Source: Haplosporangium gracile (taxonomy: Eukaryota > Mortierellomycota > Mortierellomycetes > Mortierellales > Mortierellaceae). Taken from it: DNA of 51,692 nt. Shown in pieces: positions 37,200 to 49,339 of this stretch. The position numbers were made by a program, and so were the translations under genes. The DNA lies in assembly GCA_015499985.1 (NCBI GenBank), contig JAAAUF010000047.1, forward strand, positions 33,556 to 85,247, in the 5' to 3' direction. The notes beneath the pieces were generated by a model that searched no databases, was not told where the DNA came from, and saw only the letters and a list, made by a program, of their open reading frames with translations. How positions within the stretch are numbered: the first letter of the stretch is position 1; each line of letters starts with the position of its first letter.

Positions 37200-37232
37200 T
37201 GTTCTCCACCTTCCTCCACCTTCCTCCACCTC
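37200..37232. repeat. Short tandem repeat (CCACCTTCCT-type)
   Basis: A roughly 10-bp unit, TCCACCTTCC, is repeated about three times in the leader region of the RING-CH gene. Confidence 0.6.
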
Positions 37233-37499
37233 CCCCCCTTTCTCCCCCTTCTTGAGACCCTTCGTACCTTTTCCTTTTCTCTTTTTCTTTCCTCCCATTA
37301 CTTTTTTTCCCCAAACAAACACCTTCTTCATCTTCACGCTCTTCCATTCCATTCCAGTCTGCTTCTCCTTAGAGGCATTCAACCAACAACCAGAAACACA
37401 TTCGTTTACTTCCACTGCAGGTTCACTGACACCAAACGGGCACACCAGCTACCTGGGCACGACAGACAAGGAGATACACACACGCACCATCTCAACTCG

Positions 37500-37527
37500 C
37501 CCAAGCTCCCAAGCTCCCAAGCTCCCG
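37500..37527. repeat. Three 9-bp repeats just before the RING-CH start codon
   Basis: The unit CAAGCTCCC is repeated three times, ending about 14 bp upstream of the ATG at 37541. It sits in the 5' UTR and may vary in copy number. Confidence 0.7.
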
Positions 37528-37540
37528 TCACTGTCTTCCT

Positions 37541-40187
37541 ATGACACAGTCGACAGTTCGAGAAGCAGGAATAGGCTCCGCATCGGCATCAAATGCGATA
37601 CCGTCTTCGTCAGCGTCGACTGCCGAGGGCTCGGGTTCAGCCTACCCTTTACTCGCAAACAAGGTCCAGTGCTGTCGAATCTGTCTGGACGATGACCCCC
37701 ATGGACTCTACTCCCCCTGTCGATGCCGTGGCTCGATCAAGTTTGTCCACAGTCACTGCCTCACTCGTTGGTATGTCTGTCGTTTTTTCAAAAAGTCTGT
37801 CGGGTGTTGATGTGTACCGAAAGTGGCGTGAGGGGCTTCAACAATGATAGAGCAGCCATCTAAAAAAAAGGACGACAAGACCAGTGCAGGAACTCTCAGC
37901 ACCATGTGATACAACTATATCAACAAATACTTCGACCGAACAAGCGAGACCAATTGGAGACCAGATACAGCACGCCCAATGCAGCATTCACACACCCACA
38001 TGCAAACCTACACCCAGGCAGAAACTGGAATGGGAACAAGGTACCAAAGGAACTGTATCTTCTTCATCCAGCAAGTTGATCCGACGAAAGGAGCAGGGCA
38101 AAGCTAGTACGAATGAAGGAGCAGGGCAAGGCTAATACGATAGAGCTGGTGCAAGGATCCCTTTTTTCAGCATTGGTCGTGCATTATTTACTTACCCTCT
38201 GCCGCCCCCCTTTTTGATGTCCATCCCTGTTGTAGGAGAAAGAGTTTGATGGCTCACGGTCGAGACGAATCAGCCAACTCCTGCACGATGTGCGGATTCA
38301 ATTATGTACTTAAAAAGAGAGCTCGCTTCTACGAACTGATCTCCTATCGAGGTAATCTCAACGTCCACGTCCTCTCTCATTCTCTGCCTTTTCAAGTTGA
38401 ACGAACTCATCAAACTGTGGACGTTTCTCTCCAAGTTGCTTTACATGTGATGGCAAAGTAAAGTTGGCAGGCAGACACAACTCTAACTTTTTTTTTTTTT
38501 CTTTTGCTATTCCTTTTTCTCCACTTGTTTCTCTATTCGATCACGTCGTTCACTCAATTACTTCCCAACCTTCGACTCTATTATCTCGTCAACTGTGCGA
38601 CAACAGGAATCAGGATTGTGATCACAGTGCTGGTTGTTCTGGCGATGCTCTTCCCCTCAGGGTACTTGATGAAAGTATGTGTGCTCCTCTCCGGATACGG
38701 GGAGAGTAATCCAGGAACAAGCCCTTCACAGTACCTGGACTCGCTCCGCAACATCTCCTCCAACATGGAACACATGTCCGTCTTCCCTGTCTGTAAGGTT
38801 AACTCTCTTGGCCAACGACCTCGTCTCCGTGTCAAGCTGATGGCTCCTACTATGAAGACTGCCGCTACTCCTGCTTCGATCCTTGATACTGTCCCTGGAC
38901 CTAATGGTGTTGCTACTGGACAGTCTTCTTCGCCTGCTGCAGCGGCTACGACTTCGGTACCTGGAGCGCCCTTGGCCTCACCTTCACACTTTATGAACCT
39001 TTTCCCAGGTCCCTATGCTCCTCACCTCTCAAACTCGAACGTACTCACAGCAAGCAACGACGGTAACGCCAACAACAAGAACAATAACGGCCAAGGATCT
39101 AGCCGAGTCTCAGGGTCGTCCACTCAGCAAGGAGGTGAAGCTAACGACCAGAGAATGGGTCAAGGATCGTCTTCTTGGGCATGGATCGCAGCAGGGATCG
39201 ATATCATGGGATCTAGCCAATTCGCTGCCATGTTGCTCTATCCCTTTGTCAACGATCGGATCTGGTATTTCTTACTCTGCCGGCTGCAGCACCTTCACCT
39301 TGGATTCTTCCTCCTCGGATCTGCGAGTAATGTGTATATGGCTTGCAAGATGCTGTCGGACATGTACGACCTTGTCATCACACCTCCACACTCACGGACT
39401 ATCAAGAAAATTTTTATGGCGCAAACTTCGATCTTTGTGGTCTGGTTCTGGTTCTCGTATAACTTGATGGCGTTCCGTGTCTCGACGACTGAGGAGGAGT
39501 TCATGAGTGAGTTGCCTCTCTGGGCATTGCGGTGGATTAACGTTGGTGTCGCCATTGTTGATCTTAGCTACAGGTAAGAAAAGAACGAGTCAAATATGCA
39601 AACAACTCTGGTTTTTGTTTGCAGTTATTATGAAGGATGACAAGTGCGGTAGATAATAACGCGTCGTCTTTTTTTTGTTTTCTACTATATATAGGAGGGT
39701 TTACAACCGCCTTGGGAGACTCAAGGTCGAAGAAGAACTACTGGACATTTCGGACGTCGAAAAGGTCGAACAGATGCAACAAACCGCTTGGCTGCACCAA
39801 CAGCAACGATTCCTCCAATTCGGTCAAGAGCAGACCCAGTACCTCTTGGACCAATTCAAGTCCCTTGAAGTTCGTCAATCGATTGTTAACGGCGCCAGTG
39901 CTGCCGTCGATGCTGTATCAGATGTCTATGTCTACTCCAAGACTAGCATCCCTTCCTTCTCGCCGATCCCCAACTCGATTGCTTCTGCGGTCAGTATGAA
40001 TTCTCCGACAGTGTCGTTGTCGAGCTTTCTGGCTGCTTATGAGGAGGCACGGTATCCTTTTGTCGGCGCTTCTGCTGCCGCTGCCGAGGCTGCTGACATT
40101 GTCAATGGCCGCCAGCAAGATGAAACGTCGTGCACCTCTAGCTCCTCCTCCTTAGGTGAGACGGCTGAATGCGCACCTATTCACTAG
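37541..40187 (+). CDS. RING-CH (MARCH-type) membrane E3 ubiquitin ligase
   Basis: The exons are 37541-37770, 38236-38351, 38607-39573 and 39695-40187 (601 aa, in phase). The N-terminal RING-CH finger has the C4HC3 order Cys45, Cys48, Cys60, Cys62, His70, Cys73, Cys93, Cys96 (CRICLDDDPHGLYSPCRCRG ... HSHCLTRW ... CTMCGFNY). The Trp77 codon and the last two cysteines appear only after intron 1 is removed, which supports the model. A hydrophobic helix follows at once (IRIVITVLVVLAMLFPSGYL). After a Ser/Asn/Pro-rich loop come further membrane segments between about nt 39180 and 39570. The tail (exon 4) is Gln-rich and helical, then Ser/Ala-rich. This is the pattern of membrane-anchored MARCH ligases of endomembranes or of ER/nuclear-envelope degradation. 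The substrate is unknown. Confidence 0.85.
38086..38140. repeat. Imperfect 27-29-bp tandem duplication in RING-CH intron 1
   Basis: Two copies of a unit containing AAGGAGCAGGGCAA, then GCTA-TACGA, lie side by side within the intron between exons 1 and 2, with a few substitutions between copies. Confidence 0.7.
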
Positions 40188-40380
40188 ATTTTTTTTTCTC
40201 CGTGGCTCCTTCAAAGTTATATCCCTCTTTTCTATTCCAGTTCGGTCTTTTTTAATCAGCGAGTACTTTCTCTTCTCAAGACGAGCCTCATGTAACATAT
40301 GTCTTCTTCCAAAAACCTGTAAATTAAATACTCTTCTGTTCACAATCGCCGTCGTGCATGTTTGTCAATTTGGAGTTTTG

Positions 40381-40386
40381 TTTATT
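40381..40386 (-). terminator. Probable poly(A) signal of VMA4
   Basis: TTTATT reads AATAAA on the - strand, 133 bp beyond the VMA4 stop and inside the 331-bp gap to the convergent RING-CH gene. Confidence 0.35.
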
Positions 40387-40518
40387 CCAAGTTGACGTTT
40401 ACTGAGCTATGTTGCATCCAATATGTGAATTGTTCCGCTGCATGGACGTTGAAGACGAGGGTGAGGAGAGGGCGAAGAAGGAGGGTAAGGAGCGGGAGAG
40501 TGCCGTTTTGGGGCGCGC

Positions 40519-42235
40519 TTAGTTGAAGAACCTGCGGTTAGGCGACTGTCCGAAAAGCATGTCTCTGACGAGAGGGAGCATCTATGTTACCAGAATATAA
40601 CAAGTGGAGAGTATAGGGCCGGTTAGTGCCAAGATTTCGTTGAAAAGAAAGGTTGTGCCTTAAGATACAAGCGCTGGTCTCTTGCTCCTGTAGTTCATGA
40701 TTGCTTACATCTTCTTCAAGAATAGCGAGGCGGGCCTCGGGGGTATTGTTGCACTTGGTGCGTCCACCGTTACCAGCGACAATCACTCCTCCAGCACTAG
40801 TAGATAACAAAATAAAGCGTGAAATGAAGAATGATATGTTAGTTGGTGGCGTTGTTTTACTCTCAGCGATAACTCCAAAGTATGATGTGATATGAGGCCT
40901 AATTTGAAAAGATATAACGCTCCTTACCTATCGGCGGGGAGGTAGTCGTCCAAGAACTGAACATTGACATTCTGTTTAGTGGCCTCTTCGTAGCGGCTCT
41001 TGACATCGGGCAACAGCTTGTCAATGAGGTCCTTGTCAGACTTGCGGTATTGAACAGTGACCTCAGACTCCAAAAGGCGGAATAGGGCCTATTCATAATA
41101 GCAGTTGACGGTTAGGTGACAACTCTAGGAAGAAATAAAACGTGCGCGGTGCGTGCTTCTGAATGTAGCAGCTATTGTATTTGTCGCCGCCTAGAGGTGT
41201 AAAACAGTACCTGGAGAAGAGAGTCGCTCAAAAACTTCTCATAACGGGTGGGGTCCTTGGTAACTGTCAAGAGTTGAGTCCTGGATTCTGCGAAAAGGTC
41301 GTCGAGCATCTGCTGACGAGTCAAAAGCAAAGTCATACGCGACTTGTTGATGTTGTTGGATTGAGCACTAAAAATCATCATAAATAAAATAATAGGGAGG
41401 TTGAGTCAGTAGTCTCGTTGCCATCCTCATGATTGTCCTGCAAGAAAAAAAAAATAAGGGCGAATAAAAAAAATGATCATGCATTCGACCCTTCGACACT
41501 TATTCCTTGCTGTCTCTCTTTTTGTCGCTGAAAGATATATTTCTTCATCCTCGACTTACATGCGGCGCTGGACATCGGCCTGCTTGACCTTGCGCTGGAA
41601 AGCAGCATCGATATTGATAGCCTCCTGACGAACAAGCTTGGCCTATTATTGAGAGTCCATATCGAAAAAGAGGTCGCCTGCTAGTTAAATACGATTGCGG
41701 AGTCTCGTCATGATGGTACCAGCGTGCGCGTTATCGAAGCGAAGTGTTGCTCTTGTGCGTGTCGCGGGAAAGAGACTCTGATTGTTTACCTTCTCAATGT
41801 TGAACTCCTCATCGGCCTAATGATGTACGCAATAAGAAAGAGTGATAGGCAAGTTAGCTTATCCTGCAATTGAATCATCTCGAATAATGCAATGTTGCTC
41901 TGTTCAAAGACGATCGATAAGACAAAACGACGAACTGCCGTGTCCCGATTGGCGCGAGTAAGGAAGAAAAAGGACAATTAGACATACCTTGACCTTAATC
42001 TCGCGTGCCTTCTCCAGGGCCTCCTGCTTGATAAAGGCGACCTATATGGCGTGGAAAAAGGAAGAAAATAGCCTGTGAGTTCTCTGTCGACTTTCGTTTC
42101 TATTCCAGGGCGCTATTCTCTGTTCGTTCGTTTCTCGAAGGGGATGTGGTGGCGTGTCTCTGGGTAGGCCGTTTTTACCATCTTTCTCATTTCGGAGAAG
42201 ACTTCCTCGTCGTTAAGAGCTTTGTTGAAGGACAT
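40519..42235 (-). CDS. VMA4: V-type H+-ATPase subunit E
   Basis: Eight exons on the - strand: 42235-42179, 42041-41988, 41816-41790, 41642-41560, 41367-41211, 41088-40928, 40796-40709 and 40581-40519. They give 229 aa, the normal length of the family, with all phases matching. The start MSFNKALNDEEVFSEMRKM and the helical, Lys/Glu-rich N-terminal half (EALEKAREIKVKADEEFNIEKAKLVRQEAINIDAAF, quoted here only as its repeating charged pattern, in pieces EALEKAREIKVKADEE and KLVRQEAINIDAAF) match the peripheral stalk helix. The C-terminal half has TVQYRKSDKDLI, SAGGVIVAGNGG, the NTPEARLAILEED motif and LPLVRDMLFG. Subunit E pairs with subunit G to form the stator that links V1 to V0, driving acidification of vacuoles and endosomes. 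Two exons are tiny (27 and 54 bp). Confidence 0.94.
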
Positions 42236-43145
42236 TGTGTTGCTAGGAGCAAAAACATGATGTTCGAGGTTGTAGAAGAGGAATTTATGTCAGTCGAGCT
42301 GGTAGGTGTGCGAGAGATCTGGTTCCTGCGAGCGAGTGGCGTAATAAAAGTGAGCCTCGTATAATGCAGCAGTGAGCAAGGACGAGACTCGAGGAGGATA
42401 TTTACATTGTAAGAGTGAAGTGAGAGTATGGTTAAGGGAGTCAAGGGAGTATGAAGGCAAAGACAAGAAATGCAAAAAAAAAAAAAAAGAGACCGCACAC
42501 TGCATCACCTCGAAAGATCAACCTGAGAACAGACAGGGCATTAGAGGGCGCGCTCGGTCACCAGGCAAAGGCAAGGCCAGCCAAACCAGACGTCACCGTC
42601 ATTTGTTAAGGGGTTCCAATCATCACTGCACCTTCCTGCCGTGTGACTTTTCACGCCATTGCAGGCCTCACAGACCTGCTGGTAGGAAGACAGCGGCACG
42701 TATCCTAATGCCATGGTAAAAAGACATATGTCCTTGACAACATAACTAGATCATTGATACGGAATAAAGCATCAATATTCTACAATGGAAAGAAGACTTG
42801 ACCATGTCGCCTTATCTGGCTGCTTCTTGCCCTTTTTTTTCGCGGGGTGGGAAGAATCCTTTGACGCTCCTGAGTATGAAGGTAATTAGATCACGTGCAG
42901 CCTGCGCTTTTTTTCCCTTTATGTGCCTCAGCAAAAGAGCGAGCCCCTCCCGTTTCGCTTTCATTTTTTCCATTTGCATTCGATTGAAAGACTTGGAGCC
43001 AACCTCTCTGGTCCGGTCCACCACCCAACTACACCCTGCACTCTCAGTTACCTCATTCACCTGCCTCTCATACACCCCTCTACATCATACTGCATTGATA
43101 GGACTTCCTTGTTCGGAACCTATACTTCATAGAAGCATAACCAGG
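42236..43145. promoter_or_regulatory. Divergent intergenic region (VMA4 / RNF10-like gene)
   Basis: These 910 bp lie between outward-facing starts. A run of about 15 A residues lies near 42474. The right part (42,830-43,130) is pyrimidine-rich on the + strand and probably holds the leader of the RNF10-like gene. No separate gene was seen. Confidence 0.45.
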
Positions 43146-46054
43146 ATGAACGTCAATGCGGCGTCCTTCTCCCCCCAGGGCACTGGCAACGACAAGCCCT
43201 CTGGGAATTCCAACTTTCGATCGAATCTCTCAAACTCCCTTGCCAACGACGGTAAAAAGTCAAACCAACGCACCCCTGCTCCCTCAAACCAGTCAAAGTC
43301 TTTCCCAGCAGAGCAGCAGCAACGTAGGTTCTTCTCTGCAACAATAACAAGAATAATAATCTCACAACCAACCTCCATTTCAAACCAACTCGTTATAATT
43401 ATTTTTTGACCTTTCAAAAGCGTCTAAGCAATGTATTTGGGCTAATCATTTATTCTGTCTTTGCTCTTCTTTCACGATTTGTTTCTACTGCGCCAGGTTC
43501 TCTTCCCGGCCGGGGGAAAAACCAGCGACAGAGCAGCTCGAAACGGAGTGGACACGATCGGGAGCCACAACCTCGGTCAGGAGGAGGAACAGCAGGAGGA
43601 GCGGGCCACAACGTTCGGGCCTCGTCTTCGTCCTGGGGGAGCGACTCCTTGGCTGTTTCAATGAGTCAGCTCAGCACAAACGACAAGTCTGGGGGAGCTG
43701 GAAGGGGCAACAACAAGAAGAACCAGGTTTCGCTGAACCATCTGCTCAACTTTTCGTTCCCCGTGCGCGAGGAGCCCCAGAATACTGCCCCTGTTCGCCG
43801 TCGCCGCAACGCCAACTACCAGCCGTTCAACAAGGAAAAGTTCATCAACGCAAAGTAAGTTTTCGCCTGACAATATGAATGCTCTCTCCCGTACTGACGG
43901 CAAAATTATAAATGCGGGTTACTCCAGAATCGCATTTTTTGCGTGTGCGCGCGCGTTGCAGGCCGTTATTTGAAATAAGCGATTATTACAACCTCTTCCT
44001 GTGGATAACGTGAACTAACACAACCTTCTTTTTTTTTTTTTGTGATGATGATGGATGGGTTAGTTTCCGATTTTTGATGAATCCCCGCAGCGATTATGCG
44101 GTATATACAATGGATGCAGATGCGCCGGTACAGTGGGAAGATATTGAGCAAGTTTTAATTGCCGTGCCGCAGTCGTGCCCTATCTGTCTGCAGCCCCCTG
44201 TGGCGGCCCGAATCACCAAATGCGGTCATGTCTACTGCTTCTCTTGCGTGCTTCGCTACCTATCCTTGAACGAGTCCAACAAAGCATGGCGTAAGTGTCC
44301 CATCTGCTGGGATGCCATCTATGAGAAGGACCTCAAGAGTGTCCGATCAGCCCAGGAGGATCAGCATATTTACGATCAAGGCGAAAAGGAAATTGCCAAG
44401 CAGATCGCATCCAAGCAGGATGTCCAATTGGAGATGCGGCTGATCCAGCGCACCTTGGTAAGAACTTTACGCTGTCTCACACCTCAACCCATGTCGTCAT
44501 GGTTTGCAATCCTTCTTGCTTGCGGAACGACCCTGACCCAATGTGTCCATTTGACAATTTGTAAATTAGAACTCTACAGTCGCTCTCCCACGGTCATATA
44601 CATTCCCGCTGGCAAAGGACGTGCTACCGGAGGAACTTCAAGGTCAGCCACCGTTGGACTTTGTCCCTGACGCGATCCTCTTCAGCCGCTTGATGATTAC
44701 CACCCTCGACAGGATTGTCTCGGAGTTGGACCGTGATGTCCGATCTATTGAGTTCAGCATCGAGGAGGCTAAGAGCTATGACCCCGATCACCACTCGGAG
44801 GAGATGGTCTTTTTCGAGATGGCAATGAGCAAAATTCAGGAGAAGAAGGACAAGATTCGAGACGATGCAAAGTTCTTTCCTAGGCTGGCGCTGGATCGGG
44901 AAAGAATTTTGCGACGGCATTTCGACCATGCTGCGAGTGAGGTTCCTGCTGCACCTGTTGCCGCATCCGAGGATGAGGAGTCAGCAACGCCTGCCAGACC
45001 CGCCTTGTTGTTCGTTGAATCGGGACCAGAGGCATACGAGATTGGACATGAAGCACCCAATAAGTCTACAGTAGCAGCGGAATCGGAGACACATCACGGC
45101 GGTGAGCTGGAATCCGACACGAACGTACCTCAGGAAGCAGCACCAAAACAGCATGCATCGGGCAGAGTTCCCAACCAGCTGACGACGATGTACTACTTTT
45201 ACCAGGCCTCAAATGGCCATCACCTTTACCTCCAGCCACTCGACATTCGCATCCTGAAGCAACATTTCGATACATACAACAAATTTCCAGATACCATCAC
45301 AGTCAAGGTTTTGGGCATTGAGGAGACCAGTTTGACGGAGGAGGTGCGGAAGAAATGTAAATACTTGGGTCATCTTCCATTAGGCTGTGAGGTCTCGTTT
45401 TTGGACGTTGCACTAGAGACCATCGTTGGTGACGAAGGTGTCAAGCCCTTTGAGACAGAACTGAGGATGCGCCGAGCCAAGCGCAAGGAGAAAGAGATTC
45501 GAGAGGAGCGGGAGCGAGTGGAGCGCGAGCACAAGTTGAACCCGCCCAAGGCAAGACGTAATGAGGAACTTTTCGTCAACGACCCTTTCTTCCATGTACC
45601 AACTGGAGCCGGTGGAGGATCGCAAGCCAACCGGCGTGACTCTGAAGCTGATCTGCAGGAGGCCCTGCGATTGTCAGCTCAGGCGCAAGCGCAGGAGATG
45701 CCAACTTTGAGTGAGGCCCATGCTCAGTCTACCCGACGGCCGTCTATTTCGACTGCCCCAGGAACTGCCACTAGGCCTATTCCTATGAATGCCGGGGCCG
45801 CCAACCAGTCTCTAGCTGGAGCGACGGGTCCGCTGTCAGATACTTGGGGGAGCAGCTATGAGTCCAATGGGAGCAGCCAGGCGACGGGGCCATCGACTGT
45901 TTGGGGTACTCCATCAGTCCCCGTCAGTCGACACCACGACGAATATGACGATTACTATGAGGACGAGATGGACTATGAACCCGATATTGTCGTAAAGCGA
46001 GGCAAGAAGAAAGTGACGGTGCTCATGACCAACAACAGTCGACGCAGCAGGTGA
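43146..46054 (+). CDS. RNF10/Mag2-type RING E3 ubiquitin ligase
   Basis: The exons are 43146-43323, 43497-43854, 44064-44457 and 44570-46054 (804 aa, close to the length of human RNF10). After a disordered Ser/Gly/Asn-rich start comes VSLNHLLNFSFPVRE and RRRRNANYQPFNKEKFINAN, a conserved RNF10 segment rebuilt over the exon 2/3 junction. The C3HC4 RING lies at residues ~217-260 (CPICLQPPVAARITKCGHVYC ... in two parts CPICLQPPVAARITKC and GHVYCFSC, then KCPIC). The later PNQLTTMYYFYQASNGHHLY and LDIRILKQHFDTYNKFPDTI segments also belong to the family. The C-terminal third is charged, then Ser/Gly-rich with an acidic Tyr patch (DEYDDYYEDEMDYEPD). RNF10 and yeast Mag2 are known to ubiquitinate 40S ribosomal proteins on stalled ribosomes; the same role is inferred here. 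Confidence 0.88.
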
Positions 46055-46835
46055 TCAAGCAATCAAGAGTCGGGTCCTGACGTTCCCTGCTCTGCCCTTC
46101 CTGCCCTTCCTGCCCTTCCTGCTTATCCTTTCCATCCCTGTATGTCTGCAGGAATCGATATGCGTGCATGAGCCTTTGAAGGCCTCAGGTTTTTTCTTTT
46201 TTTTTTTTTCTCGAAATACCGTTCCCCATATCGATACAGTTAACAATACACGTTTTGAAATATTTGTGTGCACCCTCGACATGTTGCGGTTCGACTCATA
46301 TGCACCTCATGCCACGCTTTGTGTTCCTCTACTCTCCTTTTCCTATGCGTCATTTTTTTTGTTTTCCTTTTTGGTACCTGTGGACCCGTGTTCTATCCTT
46401 TCCTGTGTTGACTTATTCGCACTACAAGAAAAAAAACGTGTGAGCATACTCTAAGAAGGACAGAGGCTAGTTGCTGTCCTCTATCATCAAACAAGCTGGT
46501 TTGGTTTCAGTCAAGTTATCCAGTCACCGAGTAGGTTGCATGACGCCTGGGACGAGAGAGGAGGTGAGAGCAGGATCCTAAAATGGGTCACTCCCGCGTT
46601 CAAGTTTTTGCCACCGTTTTTTTTTAGGATATTTTGCCACTGGTCTGAAATCCTCCGAACTGAGAATAAAAATGGGTGAGTCTTGCGCCCAGTTTCGTTT
46701 TTTGTTCTCCACACACTTCTTCCTCTTCTTGTTTCTTTACTGCTCTTTCTTTTTTTGTTTTTCCCACAACATCAACACGCCCTCTCAATTGACCAAACGA
46801 AGGCTACATCTCAAGCATCTTTCCGTCTCTCACAT
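46055..46835. other. Spacer: RNF10-like 3' UTR and promoter of the Gln-rich gene
   Basis: It holds three to four tandem CTGCCCTTCC units at 46090-46122 just after the RNF10-like stop, T-runs near 46195 and 46617, and AATAAA at 46665-46670. Short ORFs here are low-complexity and unsupported. Confidence 0.4.
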
Positions 46836-48266
46836 ATGGATACACTCATCTATCTTCCAGCGGCACCGATCCCCTTGATCCTACCAAGGAGGCTCTCCTT
46901 CCAAGCGGGCAGCAGTGATCCTCATAAAGGGTTCTCAAGATCCCGCAAATCCTCCTTCATCACTGACCAGGGATCATCATTATCTCCGCCATCTTCATCC
47001 CCCTTATCAATTTCCGCCCCCACAAGCCAGCAACAGACTCTTCGACGCCAATCTTCATTCACCTTCCCAGCCTGCACTAGTCTTCCCGCAACCTACACCT
47101 TCCTCCCCCCATCATCAACAAAGAGCAATCCTTCACCTACCCTAATCCGTAGCCAGATCCGTCGCCAACGCCGTCGTCACTCTGTCACCGGTGGAGGGTT
47201 CACTTGGACCACCACCTCCACAACCCTCCCCCCTCGCCATGCACTCCATATGCCAATTATGAAGATTTCGCCATTGGTCCGACGTCGAGAACAGCACCAG
47301 CGGAATATTCATCGATTAATGCATGGAGGGCGAGAGGTTGAGGTTATGCGCCGAAGAGGAGTGGTGACCGTTATGGACACCAGTGAGGAGGGAGATGAGG
47401 AGGACGAGGAGGAGCAAGGTGAAGGGATGGCGGGCGTTGTTTTCACGGGTGCCTCAATTCAGCAACAGCAGCAGACCCAGTCTGCGCTCAATGTGAGTTC
47501 TTCTTCACTTTGTCTCGCATCGCCCACGGCCATTGACCTGTCTTCCATTTGCATGAATTTTATTATGTTCTCTGGGAAGAGTTGGAAAAGGGGAAAGGTA
47601 ACTAATCGGCGTTACCGCTTCTGTAAACTTTCTCTTTTGTGAAAATAATAGGAACGTGCTCAAATGCAGGCCAAGCAGGAGTTTGCATTGCTCGTCGCGG
47701 AAAGCTCAAAAACCTATCAAGGAATTCTCCAGCGGCAGCAACAACAACGTGCTTTAGCGACGGTTGCTGCTGCTGCCGTAACTGCTGAGGAGCAGCGCCG
47801 TCGGAACTCGTGGCCCAAGCAACAACAGTTGCTCTCGACAGGAGGAGGAGGTGGAATTTCTTGCGCGTATCAACCCCTGACTTTTCAACAGCAGCAACAG
47901 CAGCAACAGGCATATCTTCAACAACAGCTACAACAACAGCAGAGTCTGATACAATTGCAGCGGGAACAACAGTATCAACAACAGCAACAGCGTCAACTCC
48001 AGCAGCAGATGCAGCAACAGCAAATCTACAAACAGCGATTGTATGCTACGAAAAGCCCGTCACTCAACATTCAGACGAGGTTCTCTCCCCCACAGCAGCA
48101 GCAGCAGGTGCTGCAAGCGCAACTGATGCAGATCCCTCAGGAACGTGGCGCCAATGCGATCAACATGGTCAAGACCTTGAACCAGAACAGTGCCACTACT
48201 ACTGCTTCCAATTGGAATTATACCGCCTATCATACTGCCAGCACCGGACGTCTCCCCCTGTACTAG
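46836..48266 (+). CDS. Glutamine-rich protein of unknown function
   Basis: Two exons, 46836-47492 and 47652-48266, give 423 aa (the intron is in phase 0, with GTGAGT donor and TAG acceptor). I do not recognise the family. The first half is Ser/Pro- and Arg-rich with an acidic stretch (about nt 47385-47430, EEGDEEDEEEQGEGM). The second exon begins with a short helical Gln/Ala/Glu segment (ERAQMQAKQEFALLVAESSK) and is then dominated by polyglutamine broken by Leu, Tyr and Arg (nt 47880-48030). Such composition is common in fungal transcription regulators and prion-like proteins, but no DNA-binding domain is visible. The ATG at 46836 is the first in frame after the CT-rich leader; an upstream ATG at 46673 overlaps a donor-like GTGAGT and could start a tiny extra exon. 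Confidence 0.6.
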
Positions 48267-48430
48267 TCTCTTATGTTCACCCATTCCATCTTCCCACTTC
48301 TCATTCTCAACCGATTTTTGTATATATCAATTCCCTCCTCTTCTGTATCCTTTGTTTGTCCATGTGTCATAAAATACTTCCTGCCTTTCATTGTTTTGTA
48401 TCCCTTTCCAGCTCTCATTTCTGCGCAGAA

Positions 48431-48436
48431 AATAAA
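48431..48436 (+). terminator. Poly(A) signal of the Gln-rich gene
   Basis: AATAAA lies 165 bp after the stop codon, followed by a T-rich stretch. Confidence 0.45.
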
Positions 48437-49339
48437 AAATTGTATTCATTTTTGTAACCATTTCTAGAACATGTCAGATGGCGGTACTGTACGTTTTTTC
48501 TGACACAGCAGAATGAGCGAAATATATGAGCAAGAACGGATGGATCGGTCCGTCGGTCGGGATACCCAAAAGTCACCTTGCAAATTCAATTTATCACCCA
48601 TGGGTCAGCTGGTTGGTGATGTCTTTTTTTCCGGCCTGGGTAACCCTTAGAGCTGATTAGGTAGCTTTGGGGAAATGTATTGGTGGCGTAGGCGCGTATA
48701 AGAAGAGATGATTTATCTGTCTGAATGTTCATTTACTTTTGACTGAATAGCGATCAACAATCGTCTACCTCAAAATCATAAAGTAAGAATCGCGTCAGAA
48801 GAACCTTCGCATGCCAAATATTCATTATGGTTAGCTTATCTCTTACTATTAAAGAAAAAGTCTTGACCATCTTTAAGACTCATCGTCGAGGGTTGAATAG
48901 GTCAAACATTCTACGGCGACTTTGGGAACAAGCATCACCCCAAAATATTTTCCTAAGGCAAAATATTTATGAAAAAGAAATTATGATGGACTGTGTAAAC
49001 TGATTATCTCCTGAATTCTCGCCCACTTTTCATTTTTTTTATGCAAGTATGCAAGGGAAATTCCTGGAATCCTGGCATCGCTGTTCAACTTGTCACCACG
49101 AAACCAGAAAAAAATTACAACGTGAAAAAAAAACTACATCCAAAGAGGATTCGTTCATCGCTGCTCGTTCGTTTGTTTTTGTATCAAGAAAGTTGTCCTA
49201 CATGTCCAACTAAGTATGAGGTTGCACAAAAAATAAAAAAAGTGACAAATCCAACACTGCTCCTACGTCGAATAGAGGGACTCTCAGTATCGTCTTTGAA
49301 AAGGGTGGTTTGCAAAAGCTGCAAATTTAAAATCGAGCA

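Larger units (their letters stand above)
35687..37540. promoter_or_regulatory. Divergent intergenic region (CHK1 / RING-CH ligase)
   Basis: This 1.85 kb lies between outward-facing starts. The CHK1-proximal part is CT-rich on the - strand and the ligase-proximal part (37,140-37,360) is CT-rich on the + strand, so both genes probably have pyrimidine-rich leaders. It includes a TC run at 37150-37180 and short tandem repeats. A 59-codon ORF at 36126 has no support. Confidence 0.45.

Noticed and set aside
47810..48457. 215-codon Thr/Ala-rich ORF in another frame of the Gln-rich exon
   Set aside because: It is a frame shadow of CAG/CAA repeats.
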